This document shows positions 49,834 to 58,274 of a DNA stretch of 64,000 nucleotides, in pieces. The stretch spans positions 1 to 64,000 of the forward strand of contig PMOI01000015.1 in the NCBI GenBank assembly GCA_003162475.1, read 5' to 3'. The notes beneath the pieces were generated by a model. It was not told where the DNA came from. It saw nothing but the letters and a program-made list of their open reading frames with translations, and made no database searches. Both the position numbers and the translations under genes were made by a program. Position 1 is the stretch's first letter, and the number at the start of each line of letters is the position of its first letter. The DNA is from Acidimicrobiaceae bacterium. Its GTDB lineage: Bacteria; Actinomycetota; Acidimicrobiia; Acidimicrobiales; RAAP-2.

Positions 49834-50640
49834 ATGAGAAAATGGGGCACTCAAGAGATTCTGGGAGCCCTCACATCACTTGACGAAACCGCTCTACCGG
49901 ATGATTTCATTGACGTTCGGACGGCGGAATACAGGCCTCTTCGCTATCCAGAGCGTTTACTCTCACCGACGCTACCGGCGGCTCAGGTTGTGTGGTCGAT
50001 TACGTTGAGATCACTCGACACTGTGTTCGACGAGGTTGCGTCCGAGATTGAGGGCTGGGGCCTCGATGCGATCCATTGGTGGGTATCGAGCGCAACGCGT
50101 CCCCTCGATACCGAGGCATATTTACGAGCTCGTGGCGGAGTCTTGAGCGACTCCTACCAGATCTTGGCCCGTGAACTTGGTGACGACACAGTAGAGAGTT
50201 CTCCCTCAAAGGAGATAAGCGTCGAACTCGTCCGTGATGAGCGATCCCTCCGAGATGCGATTGCCGTCGAAACTGAGGGTTGGGGCAGATCGTTGCCAGA
50301 CGAGCAGGCAACAGGTGTTCGACTTAGTGAGGCTCTCCATAATCTCGAAACGTCTACCGAGTTTCAGTTCGTGGCCTATGTAGACGGTCAGCCGGCTTCG
50401 ACTGGCTATTGCATAATCGACGGCGAAATCGGAAGGCTCTACGGTGCGGTCACGTTGCCAGAATTTCGATCACGTGGCTGTTATCAAGCCGTGCTCTCCT
50501 CCCGCTTACGTCAGGCCCGTGATTTTGGTGCGACAATCGCGGTGACTCGAGGGCGACCTCTTACGTCTGGTCGCATCTTGATGAAAGCTGGCTTTACAGT
50601 TCACAATCTCGAAAACTGTTACCGCTTGTCCATCAGTTGA
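49834..50640 (+). CDS. GNAT-family N-acetyltransferase
   Basis: 268 residues from ATG 49834, preceded by GAGGGA at about 8 bases. The C-terminal half is a GNAT fold: FVAYVDGQPASTGYCIIDG, GRLYGAVTLPEFRSRGCYQAV with the acetyl-CoA loop RSRGCY, then FGATIAVTRGRPLTSGRILMKAGF. The N-terminal half looks like a diverged second GNAT-like domain (YLRARGGVLSDSYQIL). Substrate unknown. Convergent with the HD-domain gene. Confidence 0.82.
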   Translation: MRKWGTQEILGALTSLDETALPDDFIDVRTAEYRPLRYPERLLSPTLPAAQVVWSITLRSLDTVFDEVASEIEGWGLDAIHWWVSSATRPLDTEAYLRARGGVLSDSYQILARELGDDTVESSPSKEISVELVRDERSLRDAIAVETEGWGRSLPDEQATGVRLSEALHNLETSTEFQFVAYVDGQPASTGYCIIDGEIGRLYGAVTLPEFRSRGCYQAVLSSRLRQARDFGATIAVTRGRPLTSGRILMKAGFTVHNLENCYRLSIS

Positions 50641-50757
50641 GTGCGTTTCTTCCGCCCCCATCGCAAACCGACACCACCGGACAAGACGAATCAAAGAACA
50701 ATGACAAGGCCTAACTTGTGACGCCATAGCTCAGTCACCAATTTCCCAAGTGGAGAT

Positions 50758-50795
50758 CCGCCACTCGGAGATTGTTGACGTCGGGTCTCCGGCTA
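50758..50795 (+). repeat. Dispersed hairpin repeat, copy 5 (short)
   Basis: CCGCCACTCGGAGATTGTTG leads into the core GTCGGGTCTCCGGC (50780-50793). The left arm is the reverse complement of the right arm of copy 4 (CAACAATCTCCGAGTGG), showing that the ancestral unit was a long hairpin. Sits between two convergent gene ends (50640 and 50871). Confidence 0.65.
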
Positions 50796-50870
50796 GAACC
50801 CTCGCGCTGACGATTCAGATAGGCGAATCGGTGAACCAACTCGAAGGTCTTCCCGTCGCTTAACTCGCTC

Positions 50871-51509
50871 TTACTCCGGCCACGCACTCTGTTCAATTAC
50901 ATTCACGAAGTCGGTCCGAATGAATCCTGGTGAAAAGTGGGCGAGAACGTCGGCGTTCACGGTGCCGAAAGTTGTGTCGGGTCGATCGTGAAAGCCGTTT
51001 GTGAAGGCCTCGAGGATCTGTGATTTGAAGTTTGGCCTAGGGTGCACCGCGACAACAGCCTGGATCGCCGCTTGATCTAGATCCTCGTAACCGATGCCGA
51101 GAACATCGGTCTCAACGCCAGCAGTTACGAGCGCCACTTCGGGTTCCATGTGTTCAGGGATGCCAGGTGTCGTGTGAAGGGCAATAGCGGACCACACCCG
51201 GTGTTGCGACTCCTCAGCGATGCCGTGGTCCTTGAGGAAACGTCGCGCCTCGTCAGCACCATCAACTTCAAAGCGTTGACTCGTCGTTCGGTAACGATCA
51301 GTGAGCCCGAGGTCGTGAAACATCGCTCCCACGTACAGCAGTTCCGGGTCCGGGTACAAGCCACGGCGTTGGCCCTGAAGCATGCCGAACAGATAGACCC
51401 GGCGCGAGTGATGAAAGAGCAGCGCGGGACTGACGTCCCGCACGAGTTCCGTGGCCTGGACGACCAAGTCACTGTCGGGAATTTCAACGCCGGCGATAAT
51501 TTCAATCAT
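50871..51509 (-). CDS. HD-domain phosphohydrolase
   Basis: 212 residues from ATG 51509, with AGGAG 5 bases upstream. HD-domain ligands: His in LLFHHSRRVYLFG, the HD pair in GAMFHDLGLTDRY, the later His in IALHTTPGIP, and Asp in AGVETDVLG. The sequence resembles small stand-alone HD proteins found in many bacteria and fungi (cyanamide-hydratase-like). Substrate unknown; no signalling domain is fused. The 287-base gap to hemY contains only a degenerate repeat. Confidence 0.82.
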   Translation of the reverse strand: MIEIIAGVEIPDSDLVVQATELVRDVSPALLFHHSRRVYLFGMLQGQRRGLYPDPELLYVGAMFHDLGLTDRYRTTSQRFEVDGADEARRFLKDHGIAEESQHRVWSAIALHTTPGIPEHMEPEVALVTAGVETDVLGIGYEDLDQAAIQAVVAVHPRPNFKSQILEAFTNGFHDRPDTTFGTVNADVLAHFSPGFIRTDFVNVIEQSAWPE

Positions 51510-51754
51510 CTCGACTCCTCACTTTGCGTGGCTGAGTCACTCCACCATGATTCGCAGATTAGTTGCGTGCTGAAAGTGTTTAGACAGCTATTTGAGCTCA
51601 CGGAAGTTCGAGAGATCTCACCTGATCAGCGAGTTTTGAGTGTGGCTGCGTCAGCGTTTGGAGGTCTTGGCGAACCGCGTTGGGACCGTGGATGTTCGCG
51701 TCTGCGTGCGCTCGAAGGAATAGGCAACCGAGACCAAACGTAACCAAGTTAGAG

Positions 51755-51782
51755 GCCGCCAGTTCGGGATATTGACGTCGAC
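51755..51782 (+). repeat. Degenerate hairpin repeat, copy 6
   Basis: GCCGCCAGTTCGGGATATTG then ACGTCGAC resembles the left arm of copy 5 but lacks the full GTCT loop and right arm. It is 15 bases beyond the hemY stop. Weakest member of the set. Confidence 0.4.
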
Positions 51783-51796
51783 ACTTTAAACGCTGT

Positions 51797-53254
51797 TCAG
51801 TCTGTTCGAACCTCGTGACTCATCATTTCGAGAACCTCTCGGGCCGCTCGCCGACCGGATCCGATGCTCGCGGGAATACCGACGCCGTCGTAGGCGTTGC
51901 CCGCGAGGGCAACGGAGAACTTGGCACTCGCGCCACGCGCCCGTTGAACGCGTTCTTCGTGGCCGACAACGTACTGAGGCAGTCCGAGTGGCCATCGTTG
52001 AACCAGCGATTCAGAAGGCTCAGCGAAGTGGGGGAGCAGTATCTCGAGCTCACTACGCACGCGATGCGTTAGCTCCTCGTCGGTCAACTCGAGCCAGCGA
52101 CTGTCGTCGCTTCGTCCCACGTGCGCGCGCAGTAAGACGTCGCGATCTCGACGAAGGTGGGGCCACTTTCGATCGAGGAACGTGACCGCGGTCACCATCA
52201 TCGATCCCTCTCCGGCCCAGGGTGTCTTAAGAGGAACGAGAATGCCCGTGCCGTGGGGCGGCAACGATATCTTGTCGTCCGTCACGGCGAAGGTAACCAT
52301 CGCCGCTCCGGCGCTCTCGATCTGTCGGAGTTCATCGATCGCCGGGTCGAGTGAACCAAGGAGCGCACCGACCACGGGCGCGGGTGTCGCGAGGATGACC
52401 GCGTTCGCCGGCGTCGTGGTGGTGAGCGTGTCCACTTCCCAGGGATAGTCACCAGCGGGCGTTCGACGCAGTGCGTTGACGGAGACGCCGTGGCGAAGGA
52501 CGACGCCACGCCCCTGAAGTCGCGTCGCGAGTTCACTCGGAAGCGACCCGGCTCCGCCTCTGAGCGAATAGAAGACCGGGTCACTTGTCGCCGAGTCACC
52601 TTTAGTCCCTGCGTTCAGCGGACTCGGTGGACGAAGCGCCTTCATGAGCGAACCGCCCTTCTTCGCGGCGTCGAAGAGTGCGGGGAAAACGGACTTCGCG
52701 GAGAGTTCGTCGATACGCCCCGCTTGGATGCCGCCGATCATGGGCTCGATGAACTGGTAACTGAGCTCACGACCGAGCTTGGTGTGCACGATCTCACCAA
52801 CGGTCGCGTCGTCACCAATCAGCATTCTCTTCGGCGAGAGCACGTCACGCCGTGCCGCGAGTCGAGCCTTCCACGACAGACCCTTGAAGTGCAGAATGGC
52901 TTGAAGATCCGTGGGTACGCCGAGGACGAGACCCTTTGGGAGTTCGTGCAAGTCGCCCCGCGACCAAAGCCACGCGCCGCTCGAGTCGATCGCTTCGAGC
53001 TCTTCGCCTAGTCCGAGTTCTCTGACGAGCGCTACGGCTTCGGGTCGCCTCGCCAAGAACCCGTCGGCTCCGAGATCGATCGTGCGTCCGGCGAAGTTCG
53101 TCGTGGCGAGGGATCCTCCGAAACGTTCGCTCGCTTCGATCACTTCAACGCGCGGCGTCGATTCGTTGGGTCCCGTCTCGCCTCCCGAGAGCTCCCACGC
53201 GGCCGCGAGTCCGCTAATTCCTCCGCCGACCACGACGACGGAGGCGCGGCTCAC
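51797..53254 (-). CDS. hemY: Protoporphyrinogen/coproporphyrinogen oxidase
   Basis: FAD oxidase of late heme synthesis; in Gram-positives and actinobacteria this type (CgoX) oxidises coproporphyrinogen III. 485 residues. Dinucleotide motif VVVVGGGISGLAAAWEL at residues ~5-21; EASERFGGSLATT; IDLGADGFLARRPEA; C-terminal FAD segment FSVALAGNAYDGVGIPASIGSGRRAA. ATG start overlaps hemH by 4 bases. Last gene of hemE-hemH-hemY. Confidence 0.94.
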   Translation of the reverse strand: MSRASVVVVGGGISGLAAAWELSGGETGPNESTPRVEVIEASERFGGSLATTNFAGRTIDLGADGFLARRPEAVALVRELGLGEELEAIDSSGAWLWSRGDLHELPKGLVLGVPTDLQAILHFKGLSWKARLAARRDVLSPKRMLIGDDATVGEIVHTKLGRELSYQFIEPMIGGIQAGRIDELSAKSVFPALFDAAKKGGSLMKALRPPSPLNAGTKGDSATSDPVFYSLRGGAGSLPSELATRLQGRGVVLRHGVSVNALRRTPAGDYPWEVDTLTTTTPANAVILATPAPVVGALLGSLDPAIDELRQIESAGAAMVTFAVTDDKISLPPHGTGILVPLKTPWAGEGSMMVTAVTFLDRKWPHLRRDRDVLLRAHVGRSDDSRWLELTDEELTHRVRSELEILLPHFAEPSESLVQRWPLGLPQYVVGHEERVQRARGASAKFSVALAGNAYDGVGIPASIGSGRRAAREVLEMMSHEVRTD

Positions 53255-54162
53255 GTACCAACGGCTGTTCTGATGACGCCGGCGAGCACAGCCATGAACG
53301 CGGGGTCGTCGTTGAGCGACGCCGTGCGCACGAGATTGAGCCCCACTTCACGCGCGACGCTCTGGGCCTCGATGTCGATGTCGAAGAGCACCTCGAGATG
53401 GTCCGACACGAAGCCAATGGGACACGACACCACGTCGGTGAACCCCTGTTTGCGCTTTTCGCGAAGCGACACCAAAATGTCGGGTCCGAGCCAGGGATCC
53501 GCCGTGCGTCCCGCGGACTGCCACGCCACGTCAAATGAGCTAACGCCCGCGATCGCCGCCGCCAGGACGGCGCTCTCTTTCAGTTGTTCGGGGTACGTGT
53601 CGCCGAGTTCGACGACCTTCTCGGGTAGCGAGTGCGCGCTGAAGATGACCTCGGTCGTTTCGTGACGCGAGGCCGGAATAGTGGCCAACGCGTCACTGAC
53701 TCGCTCGGCGATGAGATTCAGAAAGCCCGGTGCGTCGTACCAGGCGCCGATCGCGATGAACGAAACGTCGTCACCGAGCGTCGTTCGCGCGCGACTCATG
53801 TACTGCTCGGTCGACAGCGACGACGAGTGTGGCGCGAGGACGATGCCCACGACCTTGGTGAACCCGTCGCGTCGAAACGACTCCGCCGCGTCTTCGAGGA
53901 GCGGTGGTTCGAACTTCGAGCCGTAGCGCACATCGAAAGCGCCGGGAGCGTCGGTCTCGAGCGCGGTGGCGATCCCCGCGACCTGTGCGGCGGTTCGTTC
54001 GCTGAGCGGCGACGTGCCACCAATGGCCAAGTAACGACGGGTGAGATCGGCGAGAAGTTCGGGCGTCGGAGGGCTACCTCGTCGAATTCGTGTGTAGAAG
54101 GGTTCGATGCCTTCGGGCGACGACGGCGTGCCGTGGGCCATGACGAGAACACCGGTCTTCAT
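53251..54162 (-). CDS. hemH: Ferrochelatase
   Basis: Inserts iron into the porphyrin; with HemY of the CgoX type the substrate is probably coproporphyrin III (CpfC). 303 residues. N-terminus GVLVMAHGTPSSPEGIEPF; catalytic histidine in VIFSAHSLPEKVV; DVAWQSAGRTADPWLGPDI; C-terminal SCPIGFVSDHLEVLFDID. Overlaps hemE and hemY by 4 bases at each end. Confidence 0.95.
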   Translation of the reverse strand: MKTGVLVMAHGTPSSPEGIEPFYTRIRRGSPPTPELLADLTRRYLAIGGTSPLSERTAAQVAGIATALETDAPGAFDVRYGSKFEPPLLEDAAESFRRDGFTKVVGIVLAPHSSSLSTEQYMSRARTTLGDDVSFIAIGAWYDAPGFLNLIAERVSDALATIPASRHETTEVIFSAHSLPEKVVELGDTYPEQLKESAVLAAAIAGVSSFDVAWQSAGRTADPWLGPDILVSLREKRKQGFTDVVSCPIGFVSDHLEVLFDIDIEAQSVAREVGLNLVRTASLNDDPAFMAVLAGVIRTAVGT

Positions 54163-55196
54163 TTCACTCCCGCCCTTCCCTCGTCGTGCACGACGCGTAC
54201 GACCGCTTCGAGGACCGCGGGGTCCGTCGTCGGCAGCACGCCGTGTCCCAAGTTAAAGATATGTCCCGCCTCAATTCCGGCCTTGGCAATGACTTCGCGC
54301 GCTGCCTCGATGGCCAGATCTTCGCCGCCGAGACAGCGCGCGGGATCGAGATTGCCCTGAACGGGCTTGTCGCCCACACGCCGGCGACCTTCGTCGAGAT
54401 CGACGTGCCAGTCAATACCCACGACGGTGCTCTCGGCACTGCTCATGAGACCCAAGAGCTCGCCGGTCCCGACGCCGAAGAGAATCGTCGGCACCTCGAG
54501 GTCCGCAACGCCGTCGAGGACGCGCTTCGTCGCCGGCAGTGCGAAGCGCGCGTACTCTTCGCGCGTGAGCGATCCGGCCCAGGAGTCGAAGAGTTGGATC
54601 GCGCGCGCCCCGTGGTTGATCTGTGCGCGAAGGAAGCTGATGGTGATATCGACGAGTCGATCGAGGAGTTGATCGAAGAGCGCGGGTTCCGCGTGCATCA
54701 TCGTCTTGATGACCGCGAACTCTCGGGTCGGTGCGCCTTCGACGAGGTAGCTCGCCACGGTGAAGGGTGCGCCGGCGAAACCAATGAGGGGCGTGTTGGT
54801 CTCTTTGAGTTGTTCGACCACGAGATCGACAGTTTTGGTCACGTGGCTGATGTCGTCATCGCTCAAATCACGCAGACGAGCCAAGTCGGACGTGCTCTTG
54901 AACGGTGCACTAATAACCGGACCACGACGAGGCACGACGTCCACGCCAAAGCCAATGGCGTGATAGGGGACGACAATGTCGGAGAAGAGGATGGCGGCGT
55001 CCACGCCGTAACGTCGAACTGGTTGCATCGTGACTTCACACGCCAGCTCGGGACTGGCGATGGCCTCGAGGATCGAACCCGTAGCGCGCAGGTCTCGGTA
55101 CTCCGGTAGGGACCGACCGGCCTGGCGCATGAACCACACCGGCACGTGGTCGACGGACTCGCCACGACAGGCCCTTAGGAAAACTGGCTCTTTCAC
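54159..55196 (-). CDS. hemE: Uroporphyrinogen decarboxylase
   Basis: Decarboxylates uroporphyrinogen III to coproporphyrinogen III. I start it at GTG 55196 (MKEPVFLRACRGE), with AAAGGAG a few bases upstream; the frame stays open to 55376, but that part includes the promoter region and the divergent helD start. 345 residues. Signature WFMRQAGRSLPEYR; ILFSDIVVPYHAIGFGVD; GFAGAPFTVASYLVEG. First gene of hemEHY. Confidence 0.95.
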   Translation of the reverse strand: MKEPVFLRACRGESVDHVPVWFMRQAGRSLPEYRDLRATGSILEAIASPELACEVTMQPVRRYGVDAAILFSDIVVPYHAIGFGVDVVPRRGPVISAPFKSTSDLARLRDLSDDDISHVTKTVDLVVEQLKETNTPLIGFAGAPFTVASYLVEGAPTREFAVIKTMMHAEPALFDQLLDRLVDITISFLRAQINHGARAIQLFDSWAGSLTREEYARFALPATKRVLDGVADLEVPTILFGVGTGELLGLMSSAESTVVGIDWHVDLDEGRRRVGDKPVQGNLDPARCLGGEDLAIEAAREVIAKAGIEAGHIFNLGHGVLPTTDPAVLEAVVRVVHDEGRAGVK

Positions 55197-55216
55197 GACG
55201 CTCCTTTGCCTCCACC

Positions 55217-55276
55217 AATCTACGCGAGGGCGCCTCCCTATTGGCTTACGAAGGTGTGTCTCACTTCCTCTAGACT
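55217..55276. promoter_or_regulatory. Divergent hemE / helD promoter region
   Basis: For hemE (minus), TAGATT at 55217-55222 could be a -10 box giving a short leader with the ribosome site. For helD (plus), TTACGA (55247-55252), 18 bases, TAGACT (55271-55276) is a plausible promoter. Both are sequence-pattern guesses. Confidence 0.35.
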
Positions 55277-55315
55277 TGTTTCTTCCCGATTTTGGGAATG
55301 GGAGAGAGGTCGTCA

Positions 55316-57622
55316 ATGGCGCACGAGCGTGAGATAGCCGAGGAACAAGAGTTCCTCGATCTCGCCTTAGGGGCACTCGATCACATGCGTCAAGGCGCGC
55401 GATCGCTGCGTGACAGCGCGGCGGTGGCGAACATGCGCGGTGCCGGTGACCTCGTAGAACGCGACGTCGTGATGGGAACGGCGCTGCATCGCCTCGACCA
55501 ACTCGCCATAGGCGACCAGTCGCTCTTCTTCGGTCGCATTGACTACCAGGCCAACGGTGACGGCACCGGCGACACGTACCACGTGGGCCGCCTCGCCGTC
55601 TCTGACGAAGCGCTCAATCCATTAGTGATCGACTGGCGCGCCCCTGTCGCCGAAGCGTTCTATCGCGCCACCGGCGTCGAGCCGCTCGGCCTCTCGCGGC
55701 GCCGTCACGTCGCCATTCGAGCCAACGAAGTCTCGGGCGTCGAGGACGAGTACTTCGCCGACGCCAACGGCGAACTTGATCTACCCGAGGACGAAGTTCG
55801 CTCCGCCACCGAAGAAGGTCTCGTCGACGGCGGTATGGCGCTCGGAGGGCCCGGCGCGTTGCTCGCGGCACTCGGACGCGCGCGTACCGGTCGTATGGGC
55901 GACATCATCGCCACGATCCAAGGTGAACAGGACCAGATCATTCGCAGTCCGTTGGCGGGCGTGCTCCTCGTCCAGGGCGGTCCCGGCACCGGAAAGACCG
56001 CCGTGGCGTTGCACCGCGCGGCGTACCTTCTCTTCACGTACCGCGCCACGCTCGAGCGCCAGGGCGTCTTGGTCGTAGGACCAAACCCACTCTTCCTCAA
56101 CTACATCGAGAACGTGTTGCCGTCGCTGGGCGAGTCGGGCGTCACCTTGTCCACCATTGCGGGGCTCGTCACGAACGTCGAAGTCCGTGGCGTCGACCCC
56201 GAAGAGGTGGACCAGTTGAAGGGCGACCTACGCATGGCGAAGGTCCTCGCGCGTGCTCTAGTCACGCGCGAGCGTGCGCTGCGCGCCGACGTCGAGATCC
56301 CCGTCGGGCGTGCCATCGTGCTGCTGCGTGCTCGCTACTCCGAAGAGGTCGTGGAACGCGCTCGCCGACGCCCGGGTAATCACAACCAACGGCGCTCGGC
56401 TGTCGGTCGTGAGTTGGCGACCCGCTTGGCCCATGAGTACCGCGACCGCTTCGTGCACGACGACTCAGAAGAGGTCAACGCGGTCGGCGAGTTGGCCGAC
56501 CTCATTCGCAATACTCCTCAGTTCAAAGAGGCCCTGCAGAGGATCTGGCCGAGATTGTCGGGCCAGGAGCTCTTGCACGACCTTCTCGGCGCGCCGGCTC
56601 TTTTGAAGTCGGCCGGCAAGGGCGTCTTGAGCGACGAGGAGATCGAGCTGCTGTATCGCCCGAGGTTCACGTCGTCCGATGAGATCGCCTGGACCAAGGC
56701 CGACGCCGCGTTGATCGACGAGGCGAGAGTCCTCGTGGGACCGCGCCGTCGACCGAGGCCGGTCCTTAAACCCAATGATCCAGGCGTTCTCGCGGGCGTC
56801 GACCTCGACGCGTATTCAGGAGTTCACCGCGCGGCGGCGTTGCGTGAAGCGCAGCGACTGGCCGTTGTCCAGTCCCAAGAGCTCGACGAGGCGGAGTTCG
56901 TCACCTACGGCCACATCGTGGTCGACGAAGCCCAAGATCTCTCGCCCATGGAGCTTCGCGTCCTGAAGCGCCGCGACCTCACCGGTTCGATGACCATCGT
57001 CGGTGACATGGGTCAGGCAACGACGGCCTCGTCGTCGGCCTCGTGGGATGTGTTGTTGGACGTGCTCGCGCCGCGTCGTACGCCATCGCGCGTCGATCTC
57101 ACGGTGAGCTATCGGACCCCCGAAGAGGTGTTGAACTTCGCGGCGGCAACACTCATGGCCGCGACCCCGGACCTCGAGCCCCCACGCCCCGTGCGTCGCG
57201 CGGGAGCGCTCCCGATCGTCAAAGAAGTGAGCGAACACGAGTTCAATAACGCGCTCGTCGAACTGACAAAACAAGAGATCGAGTCCGTTGCGCCTGGCCG
57301 CGTAGCGGTCATCGTGACGAGGACACGAGTGGACGAAATCGTGACCGTGTTGCGTGACGGTGGCCTCGAAGCGATCGATCCGCGAGACCAGGAATCCAAG
57401 GGACTTTCGGCTGATCTGGTGGTACTCGCGGCCGAGGGCGCGAACGGTCTCGAGTTCGACGCCGTCGTGGTTGTTGAGCCTGGTCAGATTGCGAATCGTG
57501 GTTCCAAGAGCGAAACGGGCGTCACACCTCGCGGCCTACGCACCCTCTACGTGGCGTTGACGCGCCCGACGAGGCGCTTGGCGATTGTCGCGTGCAAGGA
57601 ACTTCCCGCCACGATTCGTTAG
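55316..57622 (+). CDS. helD: HelD-like superfamily I helicase / RNA polymerase recycling factor
   Basis: 768 residues from ATG 55316, with GGGAGAGAGG ending 6-7 bases upstream. Layout of HelD: N-terminal coiled helices (residues 1-60), GRIDYQ and VIDWRAPVAEAFYRAT, Walker A GGPGTGKT (221-228) followed by VALHRAAYLL, motif II VVDEAQDLSPMELRVL, motif III GDMGQA, motif V/VI VVVEPGQI and LYVALTRPTRRL. HelD proteins pry stalled RNA polymerase from DNA; actinobacterial members can protect against rifamycins. The helicase IV label is the alternative. Confidence 0.9.
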   Translation: MAHEREIAEEQEFLDLALGALDHMRQGARSLRDSAAVANMRGAGDLVERDVVMGTALHRLDQLAIGDQSLFFGRIDYQANGDGTGDTYHVGRLAVSDEALNPLVIDWRAPVAEAFYRATGVEPLGLSRRRHVAIRANEVSGVEDEYFADANGELDLPEDEVRSATEEGLVDGGMALGGPGALLAALGRARTGRMGDIIATIQGEQDQIIRSPLAGVLLVQGGPGTGKTAVALHRAAYLLFTYRATLERQGVLVVGPNPLFLNYIENVLPSLGESGVTLSTIAGLVTNVEVRGVDPEEVDQLKGDLRMAKVLARALVTRERALRADVEIPVGRAIVLLRARYSEEVVERARRRPGNHNQRRSAVGRELATRLAHEYRDRFVHDDSEEVNAVGELADLIRNTPQFKEALQRIWPRLSGQELLHDLLGAPALLKSAGKGVLSDEEIELLYRPRFTSSDEIAWTKADAALIDEARVLVGPRRRPRPVLKPNDPGVLAGVDLDAYSGVHRAAALREAQRLAVVQSQELDEAEFVTYGHIVVDEAQDLSPMELRVLKRRDLTGSMTIVGDMGQATTASSSASWDVLLDVLAPRRTPSRVDLTVSYRTPEEVLNFAAATLMAATPDLEPPRPVRRAGALPIVKEVSEHEFNNALVELTKQEIESVAPGRVAVIVTRTRVDEIVTVLRDGGLEAIDPRDQESKGLSADLVVLAAEGANGLEFDAVVVVEPGQIANRGSKSETGVTPRGLRTLYVALTRPTRRLAIVACKELPATIR

Positions 57623-57677
57623 GTCGAATCGCGTGAAGCGTCCCAGCGGGGTCGTGATTTCTACTAGAAAGGTAGGC

Positions 57678-58274
57678 GTGAGTCAGGCAGTTTCCCCCAA
57701 TAGCCTGGCGAAGCAAGAGAAGATTGTTCACGATCGACCGCCGATGTTGGCGATTGGCGTGATGATTTGGCTCGGTTCCGAGCTGATGTTCTTCTCGGGA
57801 CTCTTCGCCGCCCTGTTTACCATCCGAGCGCACCTCGCCGCGTGGCCGCCCGTCGGCACGCACCTCGACGTGTTGCAGTCAGGGATCTTCACGCTCGTGC
57901 TCATCGCGTCGTCGTTCACGATGCAACGAGCCGTGTGGTTGGTCGAGCATCGTCACCGTGGCGCCGCCCGTAACTGGGTCATCGCCACGATCATCATGGG
58001 TGCCCTCTTCGTTGGCAATCAGGCCTACGAGTGGACGCACCTCACGACGCGTTGGTACACCAACTCCTACGGCTCGGTCTTCTTCATCACCACTGGTCTG
58101 CACGGACTGCACGTGTTCTTAGGACTCGTGGCGATGTCGTTCCTCTTGTATCGCATGCGCGGTCGTGAAGGTGACCCCGGAGAACTCGCCACCTTCCAAG
58201 GCGTGAGTTACTACTGGCACTTCGTCGACGTCATCTGGATCGGGCTCTACTCAGCCCTCTTCTTGTTGAAGTAG
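57678..58274 (+). CDS. ctaE: Cytochrome c oxidase subunit III
   Basis: 198 residues from GTG 57678 (MSQAVSPNSLAKQEK), preceded by AAAGGTAG; the open frame continues to 57585 but the extra residues are basic and unlike the family. Five helices. IWLGSELMFFSGLFAALFT, GNQAYEWTHL and GLHGLHVFLGL carry the conserved acidic and histidine residues. Member of the aa3 oxidase, encoded with the bc1 complex as in actinobacteria that form a bc1-aa3 supercomplex. Subunits I, II and IV are not in the window. qcrC begins directly after the stop. Confidence 0.94.
   Translation: MSQAVSPNSLAKQEKIVHDRPPMLAIGVMIWLGSELMFFSGLFAALFTIRAHLAAWPPVGTHLDVLQSGIFTLVLIASSFTMQRAVWLVEHRHRGAARNWVIATIIMGALFVGNQAYEWTHLTTRWYTNSYGSVFFITTGLHGLHVFLGLVAMSFLLYRMRGREGDPGELATFQGVSYYWHFVDVIWIGLYSALFLLK

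Noticed and set aside
51150..51743. 197-codon open frame on the plus strand
   Set aside because: Mostly antisense to the HD-domain gene, which has clear catalytic motifs.
43661..51782. CRISPR array
   Set aside because: The repeats are irregularly spaced by 0.6-2.8 kb, are hairpins between genes, and no cas genes are present.
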